From JBEKTY01 sp049515555 (GTDB lineage: Bacteria > Planctomycetota > Planctomycetia > Pirellulales > Thermoguttaceae): DNA of 28,552 nucleotides. The notes below the pieces were generated by a model that saw nothing but the letters and a program-made list of their open reading frames with translations, ran no database searches and had not been told where the DNA came from. The translations under genes and the position numbers were made by a program. Where the stretch lies: NCBI GenBank assembly GCA_049515555.1, contig JBEKTY010000102.1, positions 1 through 28,552 on the forward strand, in the 5' to 3' direction. Positions 16,757-23,788 of the stretch are shown piece by piece (positions within the stretch are counted from its first letter, which is position 1; each line of letters opens with the position of its first letter).

Positions 16757-17173
16757 ATGAACGTGAAGGGATTTCTGCTTCTGGGTGTAGTCTTGACCAT
16801 TGCGGGTTTTGGTTTTGCGTGCTCCTCGGCCGAGGCCGGAGTTAGCGTGGGCATCGGCATCGGGGTACCCGCTTATCCTCCTCCTTATTATCATCCGCGT
16901 CCGTACTACTATCCGTATCCGTACCGGGTGTACGTGGCGCCGGCCCCGGTGTATGTTGCGCCGCCGCCGACAGTTTACGTAGCGCCGACACCGACGTACG
17001 TGGCGCCGAGCCCGGCACCCGCGGCGGCCCCCATGTATCCCGCGCCGGCCCCGCAGCCTTATCAGACCAACGAAGTTCCGCCGTCGCCGCCCGTCCCAAG
17101 CCTGCCGCCGGCCGCTGTACCGCCCGCACCTGCGCCCAGTCCTACCCCGCTCTCGTCGGGCACCACGCTGTAG
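16757..17173 (+). CDS. Exported Pro/Tyr-rich low-complexity protein
   Basis: This encodes 138 residues. AGGAGG lies 7 bp before the ATG. A signal peptide (FLLLGVVLTIAGFGFACSSAEA) is followed by GVSVGIGIGVPAYPPPYYHP and then repeats of the YVAP type (YVAPAPVYVAPPPTVYVAP, residues about 55-85). The tail is Pro/Ala-rich and ends SSGTTL. A Cys near the end of the signal (GFACSS) could be a lipobox, but the surrounding residues fit poorly. Such proteins are probably cell-surface or wall components; no enzymatic function is suggested. It is 16 bp upstream of the methyltransferase-like gene and probably co-transcribed with it. Confidence 0.8.
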   Translation: MNVKGFLLLGVVLTIAGFGFACSSAEAGVSVGIGIGVPAYPPPYYHPRPYYYPYPYRVYVAPAPVYVAPPPTVYVAPTPTYVAPSPAPAAAPMYPAPAPQPYQTNEVPPSPPVPSLPPAAVPPAPAPSPTPLSSGTTL

Positions 17174-17189
17174 CAGCGGGAGCAAACAG

Positions 17190-17948
17190 ATGGGAAGCGA
17201 TGCGATCCAGCGCCGGGCATTCTTGGGTTCGGCGTGCGGGGCGCTGGGACTGGCGGCCCTGGCCGGCGACGCGGCCGGGGCCTCGGCCGACGACGCCCCG
17301 GCGGGCGGGAAAGTTCCGCCCGAGCTCCAGGCCGTCCGCGACAAGCTGATGGCCGACATGGAGGCCAATCGCGGCATCGGCGTGCCCCGTTGCGACGGCC
17401 AGTTCCTCAACCTGATCGTGCACGTCACGGCCGCCAAGAACGTGCTCGAGGTGGGCACGTACCGGGGCTACTCGGGCATCTGGCTGGCCCTGGGCCTGGA
17501 GCACACCGGCGGACGGCTGACCACCATCGACATCGACCCGGCGCGGGTTCGCGAGGCCCGGGGCAATTTCACCACAGCCGGCCTGGCCGACCGCATCACG
17601 GGCCTGGAAGGCGATGCCCACAAGGTCGCCAAGACCCTCGCGGGCCCCTTCGACCTGGTCTTCCTCGACGCGGACAAAGGCAACGAAGTGGACTACTTCC
17701 ACGCGGTCTTTCCCAAGCTGCGGCCGGGCGGCTTCATCCTGCTGCACAACGCCATCACCTCGCGGAAGGTCATGACGCCCTATCTGGACCTCGTCTCGCA
17801 GCACCCCGAGATTGTGCACGTCGTGTTGAGCCTGTCGATGACCGACGGCTTCTCGGTCAGCTTCCACAAGCGCCCGGCAGGCGACGCCCGGTCAGAGCGG
17901 TCAGCGGCCAGCCCGGTCCCCTCTCCCTCCGGGAGAGGGCTAGGGTGA
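17190..17948 (+). CDS. O-methyltransferase-like protein with a Tat-type leader
   Basis: This encodes 252 residues of a class I SAM-dependent methyltransferase fold, of the catechol/caffeoyl-CoA O-methyltransferase type. Motif I is VLEVGTYRGYSG (85-96), the ribose-binding acid is in TIDIDP (112-117), and Asp160 in FLDADKG corresponds to a metal ligand. The usual Asp-Asn metal pair is His-Asn (HN 186-187). The N-terminus reads QRRAFLGSACGALGLAALAG, a plausible Tat signal, which is strange for a SAM enzyme. The last 20 or so residues (from about 233) are encoded by a dispersed palindrome (17919-17939), so the native C-terminus was probably shorter. GGGAG precedes the ATG. The substrate is unknown. 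Confidence 0.85.
   Translation: MGSDAIQRRAFLGSACGALGLAALAGDAAGASADDAPAGGKVPPELQAVRDKLMADMEANRGIGVPRCDGQFLNLIVHVTAAKNVLEVGTYRGYSGIWLALGLEHTGGRLTTIDIDPARVREARGNFTTAGLADRITGLEGDAHKVAKTLAGPFDLVFLDADKGNEVDYFHAVFPKLRPGGFILLHNAITSRKVMTPYLDLVSQHPEIVHVVLSLSMTDGFSVSFHKRPAGDARSERSAASPVPSPSGRGLG
17919..17939. repeat. CCCTCTCCC/GGGAGAGGG hairpin overlapping the CDS end
   Basis: A 9-bp perfect stem with a 3-nt loop is followed by CTAGGGTGAGGG. This combination is familiar as an intergenic repeat in many bacteria. Here it encodes the last residues of the methyltransferase-like protein (PSPSGRGLG), and the stop codon TGA is part of the conserved flank. Confidence 0.75.
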
Positions 17949-17989
17949 GGGAAAATCGGTGAGGATCCCGCCCCTTCGGCCTCTCGACG

Positions 17990-18056
17990 CCGGGTGCCAC
18001 TGCTGGCTCGTCCAGCAGTGCCCTACACACTGCTGGACAAGCCAGCAGTGGCACCC
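17990..18056. repeat. Nested palindromic element, copy A2
   Basis: Arms at 17990-18020 and 18028-18056 flank the 7-bp spacer CCCTACA. One arm has a single change (CTCGTCC for CTTGTCC) relative to A1 and A3. It lies between the convergent methyltransferase-like and TIM-barrel genes, where it could act as a bidirectional transcription barrier. Confidence 0.9.
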
Positions 18057-18077
18057 AACGAGGACCGGGGCCTCCCC

Positions 18078-19052
18078 TTACAGGCATTCTTTCAGGTATT
18101 GAATCTCCTTGGCCAGGATGCCGCGGCGCTCGGCGGCGGGGAACTTGCCCAGGGATTCGTCCTCGATGCACAGGTCGCCCGTGTAGCCCGCTCGGCGCAG
18201 GGTCTTGACCACCCGGTGAAAGTCGATATCGCCTTCGTACAGCGGGCAGTTGTAGCGCTCATATTCCCAGCCCACCGGTCGGCGCTGTTCGCGGCGGGCC
18301 TCGGGAAAGCGAATGTTCTTGCAATGCGTGTGGCGGACGTAGGGGGCCAACATCTCGTAAATCGCGTAGACCTTCGCCAGCGGATGGCCGAACCAGTACA
18401 GGTTCGCCGTATCGAGCGTCACGCCCAGCCGCGGCGAGCCCACCCGCTCCAAGAGCGGCATAAGAAACTCGGGATCGTTCGTCGTGCTGCCGTGGTTCTC
18501 GATGGCGAAGGCCACGCCCGTCGCCGCGGTGGCTTGGACCGTCTTGCTGAGGGTACGGACGGCCAGTTCGAGGAAGTCGGCCTTGGCGCGGCGCTGCGGC
18601 ACGACGTCGATGCGGATCGCCGCGACGCCCAGGGCGGCGGCGGCGCGGGCCGCCCGGCCACACCACTCGACCTCGAACTCGGGCCGCTCGTCGAAGCGAT
18701 TCGACATGCACAACGCGGTGATCCGCCGCCCGGCCGCCTTCGCGTCCGCCCGCAGGGCCTCGATCTCCGCCTGGCTGGCCAGGCTGTAGCGGCGGCTGGG
18801 ATGGAAGAGGCCGGGCAGCGTCAGGTCGTCGCGGATGCCGGCCTCGACGCCCTCGGCGCCGATGGCCCCCAGGGCCGACCAGCAGTCCTTCTCGCCAATG
18901 TCGCGCAGGTGCCCGTCGCGGCAACCCAGGCACAGGGCCGGCTTCTTTTGATCCGCGGCCGCCGCGGGCCGCACCAGCGCGGCCACGGCCAAACCGGCCG
19001 CCAGCCCGCCCGACGCGGCAAGCATCTCTCTTCGAGTCAAAGATTGTTTCAT
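18078..19052 (-). CDS. Tat-exported sugar phosphate isomerase/epimerase-type TIM barrel
   Basis: This encodes 324 residues. The N-terminus LTRREMLAASGGLAAGLAVAAL is a Tat signal. The remainder is an AP-endonuclease-2/xylose-isomerase-like TIM barrel. Probable metal and substrate ligands are Glu185 (AIENHGS), Asp214 (TLDTAN), His241/His243 (RHTHCKN) and Glu297 (CIEDES). The family acts on sugars, inositols or keto-sugar acids; export to the periplasm is common for planctomycete members, and the substrate cannot be read from sequence. GGGAG precedes the start by 8 bp. It is divergent from the DUF362 gene, and the intervening 385 bp contain repeats B2 and A3. Confidence 0.88.
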   Translation of the reverse strand: MKQSLTRREMLAASGGLAAGLAVAALVRPAAAADQKKPALCLGCRDGHLRDIGEKDCWSALGAIGAEGVEAGIRDDLTLPGLFHPSRRYSLASQAEIEALRADAKAAGRRITALCMSNRFDERPEFEVEWCGRAARAAAALGVAAIRIDVVPQRRAKADFLELAVRTLSKTVQATAATGVAFAIENHGSTTNDPEFLMPLLERVGSPRLGVTLDTANLYWFGHPLAKVYAIYEMLAPYVRHTHCKNIRFPEARREQRRPVGWEYERYNCPLYEGDIDFHRVVKTLRRAGYTGDLCIEDESLGKFPAAERRGILAKEIQYLKECL

Positions 19053-19101
19053 GGTTGGTGCTCCCGGTGATGGGTGGTGGGAAAGGGAAACGGGTCAACT
19101 C

Positions 19102-19162
19102 CAATGTAGGCGGCACACGCCGTGTGCCGGATTTCCGCACACGGCGTGTGCGGACTACATTG
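19102..19162. repeat. Double-palindrome element, copy B2
   Basis: This is 61 bp with outward TACATTG termini on both sides and two inner palindromes (GGCACACGCCGTGTGCC and CCGCACACGGCGTGTGCGG). It is close to the reverse complement of copy B3. It lies in the divergent promoter region of the two Tat proteins. Confidence 0.9.
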
Positions 19163-19236
19163 AAACGCGGAAGGTATTCCTCGGCCGATCCTTACGCCCC
19201 AGTGTATCCGCCCGGCAGGCCGGTGCAAAGGCCGCG

Positions 19237-19303
19237 CCGGGTGCCACTGCTGGCTTGTCCAGCAGTGCCTCGCACACTGCTGGACAAGCCAGCAGTGGCA
19301 CCG
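19237..19303. repeat. Nested palindromic element, copy A3
   Basis: Arms at 19237-19267 and 19275-19303 flank the 7-bp spacer CCTCGCA. It lies 74 bp beyond element B2 and just upstream of the promoter candidate for the DUF362 gene. Confidence 0.9.
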
Positions 19304-19319
19304 AGGGCGGGCCCATTGC

Positions 19320-19347
19320 TTGCAAGAACGGCGATTCCTGGAATAAT
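19320..19347 (+). promoter_or_regulatory. Candidate promoter for the DUF362 gene
   Basis: TTGCAA (19320-19325) and AATAAT (19342-19347) are separated by 16 bp; the -10 matches consensus at five of six positions and the -35 at four. It lies in the only AT-rich part of the divergent region and would give a leader of about 84 nt. Confidence 0.45.
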
Positions 19348-19437
19348 AGACTTATCACTTCTGGCCTCTGGCAGTACAACACAACAATCGCACCTGTCCC
19401 CTTCAAGCTGTTTCGAGTTTTTTCGGGAGGAACTTCG

Positions 19438-20511
19438 ATGAGCACAACGGCGACCTTTAATCGGCGAACTTTCATGCGGGGCGCGGCGGCGGGCGGGTTG
19501 GCCCTTGCGGCGGCGCGGTTCTCCAGCCCGCTCCGGGCGGCCGGGCTGGCCACACCCGCCACCACCAGCCGCGTGGCGCTGACGGCCGGCGACAACCGGG
19601 CCGACAACGTCTTCCGCGCCTTGCGGTCGCTGGCCCCACAGATCACCCGGGCCATCGGCGACCGGCCCGTGGTCATCAAGCCCAATAACGTGGCCATGGA
19701 CGTTCAGCTTTCGGCCACCCATGCCGATTGCGTGGAAGGAATCCTGGAGTTCCTGCGGTCGATCGGGAAGGCCGGCGACGTGACGATCGCCGAATCGGCC
19801 GCCAACGGCCCGACCCTGGAGGGCTTTGCCAACTTCGGCTACACGCGCGTGGCGGCCAAGTACGGGGCGAAACTGGCGGACCTCGATGCGCAGCCCGTGC
19901 AAAAGGTGCACGTCTTCGACGAGACCGACTTCCGCCCGCACGCGGTGCGAATGTCGCGGCTGTTGTTGGACCCCAAGACGTTCATCATCTCGGCCGCCGT
20001 AATGAAGACCCACGACCGCGTGGTGGCCACGCTGTCGCTGAAGAACATCGTGATCGGCGCGCCGGTGAAGGACCTGGGATTCGGCTGGGGCCGGAAGGTG
20101 AAGCCGGGCACAACCAGCGACAAGCCCATCTGCCATGGCGGCGGCTTCCGCGGCCTGAACTATAATCTTTACGCCCTGGCCCAGCAGCTCCACCCGCACC
20201 TGGCCGTGGTCGACGGCTACGAGGGCATGGAGGGCAACGGGCCGGTGGGCGGCCAACGCGTCGAACACCGCATCTGCGTCGCCAGCGCCGACTGGCTGGC
20301 CGCCGACCGCCTAGCCATCGAGCTGATGGGCATCGACTTCGCCAAGGTGGGCTATCTGAACTTCTGTGCCCAGGCCGGCCTGGGCGAGGCCGACCTGACA
20401 AAGATCGAAGTCGTCGGCGAGCCGCCCGCCCGACACGTCAAGAGCTATAAGCTGGCCACCAATATCGAGAAGCAGTTGATCTGGATGACGCCGCCCAAGG
20501 CCAGTGGCTAG
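19438..20511 (+). CDS. Tat-exported DUF362 protein
   Basis: This encodes 357 residues. The start follows GGGAGG by 7 bp. The N-terminus FNRRTFMRGAAAGGLALAAARF is a Tat signal. The body fits DUF362: VVIKPNNVAMD near residue 80, THADCVEGILEFLRSIG, ITIAESA-like DVTIAESAANG, MKTHDRVVATLSLKNIVIGAP, and VVDGYEGMEGNGPVGG. Members of this family are found as stand-alone proteins or fused to ferredoxin domains; their reaction is not established to my knowledge. No 4Fe-4S ferredoxin Cys motif is present here. The last codons and the stop lie in a 7-bp tandem array (20503-20523). The downstream antitoxin gene is probably an independent unit. Confidence 0.85.
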   Translation: MSTTATFNRRTFMRGAAAGGLALAAARFSSPLRAAGLATPATTSRVALTAGDNRADNVFRALRSLAPQITRAIGDRPVVIKPNNVAMDVQLSATHADCVEGILEFLRSIGKAGDVTIAESAANGPTLEGFANFGYTRVAAKYGAKLADLDAQPVQKVHVFDETDFRPHAVRMSRLLLDPKTFIISAAVMKTHDRVVATLSLKNIVIGAPVKDLGFGWGRKVKPGTTSDKPICHGGGFRGLNYNLYALAQQLHPHLAVVDGYEGMEGNGPVGGQRVEHRICVASADWLAADRLAIELMGIDFAKVGYLNFCAQAGLGEADLTKIEVVGEPPARHVKSYKLATNIEKQLIWMTPPKASG

Positions 20512-20523
20512 TGGCTGGTGGCT
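20503..20523. repeat. Three AGTGGCT heptads across a stop codon
   Basis: AGTGGCT, AGTGGCT and GGTGGCT run without gaps from 20503. The DUF362 stop codon TAG spans the first unit boundary. A second simple repeat, AAGGGTTT-like, follows at about 20560-20580 just before the antitoxin start. Confidence 0.7.
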
Positions 20524-20589
20524 GATCGCGAGGGGCGAGGGAATGAGGGGATAAGGGGTTGAGGGTTTAAGGGTTTAAGGGAAACTGTC

Positions 20590-20826
20590 ATGCCTCAACT
20601 TGTTATCCCGGATATTGACGACGCAATGCTGGAACGCCTTCGCGAGCGAGCAATTCATCATGCCCAGAGCGTCGAGATCGAAGCCAAGGAGATTCTAGCC
20701 TCGGCGCTCGCCCCGCCCAAGAACGACGCCTGGGGCGTCATTGACGCTATCCGGGATGAATTGGCTGCTAGCGGGAGGGATTTCGGCGACAGTACCGAAC
20801 TAATCCGGCAGGACCGGGACCGATGA
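20590..20826 (+). CDS. FitA-like ribbon-helix-helix antitoxin
   Basis: This encodes 78 residues. The N-terminal VIPDIDDAMLERLRERAIHHAQSVEIEAKEIL has the strand-helix-helix pattern of FitA/Arc-type antitoxins, with a LRERA-x-x-H-x-x-S-x-E core. The C-terminus DSTELIRQDRDR matches the usual toxin-binding tail. The length is normal. In the family it binds its own promoter DNA and neutralises a PIN-domain RNase (FitB/VapC) encoded immediately downstream. Here no complete toxin follows, only the fragment at 20822-20890. A short AAGGG precedes the ATG. Confidence 0.85.
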   Translation: MPQLVIPDIDDAMLERLRERAIHHAQSVEIEAKEILASALAPPKNDAWGVIDAIRDELAASGRDFGDSTELIRQDRDR

Positions 20827-20890
20827 GCTGGCCCTGGCCATTCAGTTGGGCGGGCAAATGGTGACGGCGAACGGGCGGCTGGAAAACTGA
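20822..20890 (+). pseudogene. C-terminal remnant of a PIN-domain toxin
   Basis: A reading frame offset from the antitoxin and overlapping its stop reads DELALAIQLGGQMVTANGR followed by LEN and a TGA stop. This resembles the last helix-strand segment of VapC/FitB toxins (typically D-x-L-x-L-A-x-x-x-G-x-x-x-V-T-A-D-x-R). The frame is closed upstream by a TAA at 20801, and the three earlier catalytic acidic residues are absent. The simplest reading is an internal deletion that removed about 110 codons of the toxin. The match is short, so confidence is moderate. Confidence 0.55.
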
Positions 20891-21104
20891 CTCGGGGTCA
20901 GGATGTTTCGCTGCTCCTTTGCGGTGCGGCTCTATTATCCGCTGCTCCCCGCCGGTTTTGTCCGGCGCTTGCGTGATGGCCCCTTTTCATGGCCCCGCTC
21001 TGGTGTCGGCCTTCGCCAGCCCCGCCGGCAATTATAATGGATTTCGCGGGAAAGCGGCCCTTGGCCGGTGCCTATACTATAGACTGCGGTGGGAGACGAC
21101 TCGC
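20891..21104. other. Leader region of the sigma-factor operon
   Basis: There is no gene here. A perfect TATAAT occurs at 21033-21038, but the expected -35 position (CCTTCG) does not match. TATACT follows at 21073-21078, also without a -35. Either could be a -10 box for an alternative or activator-dependent promoter. Confidence 0.3.
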
Positions 21105-21614
21105 ATGGCTGGCGTCAGCCCGCAGACCCTCACGCGACTCCTGGACGGGCACACGGCGGCCTTGGTGCTTTATGCGCGGCAGTGGTGCAGCACGCCGGAA
21201 GACGTTGTGCAAGACGTGTTCCTGCTGCTGATGCGCGAGCCGGCGGCGCCCCAGAATCCGCTGGGATGGCTGTATCGGGCCGTGCGCAACAAGGCTATCA
21301 ACGCCGCACGATCCGGCCGCCGCCGCTGGCGTCACGAGGCAATCGCCGCCCGCCGCGGCCAGCCCTGGCTGGTGGCCGCGGACGCCGACCGCCTGGACGC
21401 CGCCACGGCCGCCCGCGCCTTGGCAGAGTTGCCGATCGAACAACGGGAAGTCATCGTGGCCCGGCTGTGGGGCGGGCTGCCGCTGGCCGAAATCGCCGCC
21501 TTGACCGGCAGCTCGGTGAGCACCACCCACCGCTGGTATCAGCGGGGCATCGCGGCCCTGCGGGAAAGGTTGGAAGGCACATGTCCAGAGAAAAAGAGCA
21601 ACTGCCGGACCTGA
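21105..21614 (+). CDS. ECF-type RNA polymerase sigma factor
   Basis: This encodes 169 residues. The start at 21105 was chosen for the GGGAG 9 bp upstream; the open frame extends further but without a better site. Region 2 is compact: LTRLLDGHTAALVLYARQW, PEDVVQDVFLLLMR, and NPLGWLYRAVRNKAINAARS. Region 4 reads ALAELPIEQREVIVARLWGG, then a helix-turn-helix LAEIAALTGSSVSTTHRWY, then RGIAALRERL. It directs RNA polymerase to a specific promoter set, unknown here. Its last 34 bp overlap the next gene, so the two proteins are probably made together. Confidence 0.92.
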   Translation: MAGVSPQTLTRLLDGHTAALVLYARQWCSTPEDVVQDVFLLLMREPAAPQNPLGWLYRAVRNKAINAARSGRRRWRHEAIAARRGQPWLVAADADRLDAATAARALAELPIEQREVIVARLWGGLPLAEIAALTGSSVSTTHRWYQRGIAALRERLEGTCPEKKSNCRT

Positions 21615-22231
21615 CGGCTTTCGAGGCCGCCCTGGCTGCCTTGGCCCCGCGGGTCGAGCGCTTCGACCGCGAACAACTGATCTTCCAGGCCGGCCAGGCC
21701 GCGGCCTTGCGCGACGCGATCGCTGTGAGCCCCCGTGGGGTCCGCTGGGGATGGCCGGCCGCCTTCTCGGCCATGACCGCGGTGGCCGCCGCGCTCGGGG
21801 TGATGCTCTCGACCCGCGCGGCCCCCAATGTCGCGCTCCCGGGGGCGGGGCCGGAGGCGGCGGCGCCGGGCATTGCGGATGGCAGGCTGGCCGCCGAGCC
21901 CCCGGCGCCCGGGTCGCCAGTTGCCGCCAAAACGCCCGTTGACCGCACTCCGGGGGCCGTGGCCGGGTGGTGGCCGCAGCGGTCGGCGCCCGAGCCGCCG
22001 GCGGGCCGTGGAGCTGACGCCGCCGATCCGCCATCCTCGCTTTCCTATCCCCGGTTGCGCGAGCAATTCCTGCGGCATGGCGCGGACTGGTATCCGTCGG
22101 AGGCGGTGGCATCGGCCGGGGCAACCGCAGTCGCCCAGCAGCCGCTGCCCTATTACCAGTTGCTCGACCGGCTGTTGAAAACACACGCGTCCGACGGGTC
22201 GCAGCCACACCCGCCGAGCGGAATCGACTGA
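21581..22231 (+). CDS. Single-pass membrane protein; candidate anti-sigma factor
   Basis: This encodes 216 residues. GGAAGG lies 4 bp before the ATG, inside the sigma gene. A cytoplasmic N-terminal segment of about 50 residues (LTAFEAALAALAPRVERFDREQLIFQAGQAAA) is followed by one membrane helix (about 53-73, WGWPAAFSAMTAVAAALGVML). A long Pro/Ala-rich extracytoplasmic tail contains SLSYPRLREQFLRHGADWYP. The topology and the overlap with an ECF sigma gene suggest an anti-sigma factor. There is no HxxxCxxC zinc motif, so it would be an atypical one. It may instead be a membrane protein simply co-expressed with the sigma factor. Confidence 0.75.
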   Translation: MSREKEQLPDLTAFEAALAALAPRVERFDREQLIFQAGQAAALRDAIAVSPRGVRWGWPAAFSAMTAVAAALGVMLSTRAAPNVALPGAGPEAAAPGIADGRLAAEPPAPGSPVAAKTPVDRTPGAVAGWWPQRSAPEPPAGRGADAADPPSSLSYPRLREQFLRHGADWYPSEAVASAGATAVAQQPLPYYQLLDRLLKTHASDGSQPHPPSGID

Positions 22232-22254
22232 CCTTTCCTCTGAGGAGTGAAGCC

Positions 22255-23733
22255 ATGAAAGTCGCCATGAGAATACTCGTGACGCTGGCGGCCGTGCTCA
22301 TGCCGGCGGCCGCTGTTGCCCAGGCCGCCGCACCGCAGCCCCCGCAAGCCCCGAAGAGCGTGTCGCCCCCGGAAGCCCCGAAGAGCGTCCGGATCACGCT
22401 CCACCCCATGCCCGCGCCGCGGCCGGCCTTGAAGTACCAGTTGCTCCCGCCGTTTCCGGAGCGTCGGCCGGGCAATGCCGCCGTGTGGTGGAACCGGCTG
22501 CCCGCCAGCCGGCGCCCCCTGGTTACCCAACTGTGGGAACACGACTGGGAGAAAGTCGCGATCTGGATGGAGATCCCCATTGGCGACCCGCGGGAAAAAG
22601 AGTACCGCGCCAAGGAATCCAGGATCGGGCTGTACCTCGGGGCAGGCGGCCTCTTTAACGACATGGCTCACGCGGCCCGCTTCGAGTCCTGCGACTGGGA
22701 GCTGCCCTTGCGCGAGGGCAACTTTCTTTCCGTGCTGCTTCCCGAGATGCAGGAAATGCGCGCCTGGGGGCGGCTGCTCTCGGCCAAGGCCCACCTGGAA
22801 ATCGCCGAAGGCAAATACGACCAGGCGGTGGGCACGCTCCAGACCGGTTTCGCCCTGGCCCGGCACTCCGCCCAGGGACAGACGCTCGTCCACGCCTTGG
22901 TCGGGTCGGCCATCGCCGGGCAGATGACGAAGCAAGTCGAGCAACTCATCCAGCAGCCCGACGCCCCGAACCTCTATTGGGCCCTGGCCACGCTCCCCCG
23001 CCCGCTGGTCGATTACCGGCCCGGTTTCGAGGCCGAGTCGAACCTCCTTTATCTCCAGTATCCGGAACTCAGGGACCTGGACAATAAGAGCCTTTCCGCC
23101 GAGCAGTGGCGCGAGCTGCTCGACAAGATCGTCGGCGACGCTGAGCAATTGGGAAGATTGATCGGAGGCGGCGGCCAAAAGCAAGCGGTGACCATGGCAA
23201 GCGTCGCCCAGGGCTATCCGCGGGCGAAGCAGTATCTGATCGAGCACGGCCGGCCCGCAGCCCAAGTCGAGGCCATGCCCCTGGCCCAAGTCGTCCTCCT
23301 CTACTCGGTGACTCTCTACGAGGAGCTCAGCGACGACTCTTGCAAGTGGATGTTCCTGCCTTACGCCGAGGGCCGGACGGGGCGCGACCAGAGCGACCGG
23401 GGCCTGAAAGACGGCTGCCGGCGGGAGATCATTCCCCTGGCAAGCTCGCTTATACCGGGCTCCGCCGCGGCGCGGGAGGCGGAGACGAAGACGCAATGGC
23501 TGCTCGTCCCGCTGCGGATCTGCGAGGCGCTGCGGGTCCATGCCGCCGCGCACGGCGGCCAACTGCCCGACCGCCTGAGCGATATCGGCGATGTCCCCAT
23601 CCCCTTGAATCCTTACGACGACAAGCCTTTCCAATATCATCGCCAGGGGAACGGGGCCGTCCTGGAGGCCGAGCACGGCCCGATCGGCACGCCTTGGCGA
23701 TACGAAATCACGATGCTCCCGAAGGCGAAGTGA
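22255..23733 (+). CDS. Secreted protein of unknown function in the sigma operon
   Basis: This encodes 492 residues with a signal peptide (MRILVTLAAVLMPAAAVAQA). A Pro-rich stretch contains a short duplication (QAPKSVSPPEAPKSV). The central part is mainly helical, with a TPR-like pair (LLSAKAHLEIAEGKYDQAVG, then TLQTGFALARHS). The C-terminal 70 residues read ICEALRVHAAAHGGQLPDRL then VPIPLNPYDDKPFQYHRQG, a motif often seen at the end of planctomycete secreted proteins and reminiscent of pseudopilin C-termini. GAGGAG precedes the start. It is 23 bp after the membrane protein gene, which places it in one operon with the sigma factor. It may be the sensed or regulated extracytoplasmic partner (inference). 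Confidence 0.8.
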   Translation: MKVAMRILVTLAAVLMPAAAVAQAAAPQPPQAPKSVSPPEAPKSVRITLHPMPAPRPALKYQLLPPFPERRPGNAAVWWNRLPASRRPLVTQLWEHDWEKVAIWMEIPIGDPREKEYRAKESRIGLYLGAGGLFNDMAHAARFESCDWELPLREGNFLSVLLPEMQEMRAWGRLLSAKAHLEIAEGKYDQAVGTLQTGFALARHSAQGQTLVHALVGSAIAGQMTKQVEQLIQQPDAPNLYWALATLPRPLVDYRPGFEAESNLLYLQYPELRDLDNKSLSAEQWRELLDKIVGDAEQLGRLIGGGGQKQAVTMASVAQGYPRAKQYLIEHGRPAAQVEAMPLAQVVLLYSVTLYEELSDDSCKWMFLPYAEGRTGRDQSDRGLKDGCRREIIPLASSLIPGSAAAREAETKTQWLLVPLRICEALRVHAAAHGGQLPDRLSDIGDVPIPLNPYDDKPFQYHRQGNGAVLEAEHGPIGTPWRYEITMLPKAK

Positions 23734-23741
23734 CGGAAGCA

Positions 23742-23776
23742 AGCAATGAAGGCTCAGGGTATGCCCTCTGATTGCT
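23742..23776. terminator. Imperfect hairpin between convergent genes
   Basis: AGCAAT (23742-23747) pairs with ATTGCT (23771-23776), and an inner AGGG/CCCT stem closes a TATG loop. The convergent gap is only 55 bp, so a bidirectional terminator is expected here, but there is no T-tract on either side. Confidence 0.3.
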
Positions 23777-23788
23777 CTAAGGGTGATA

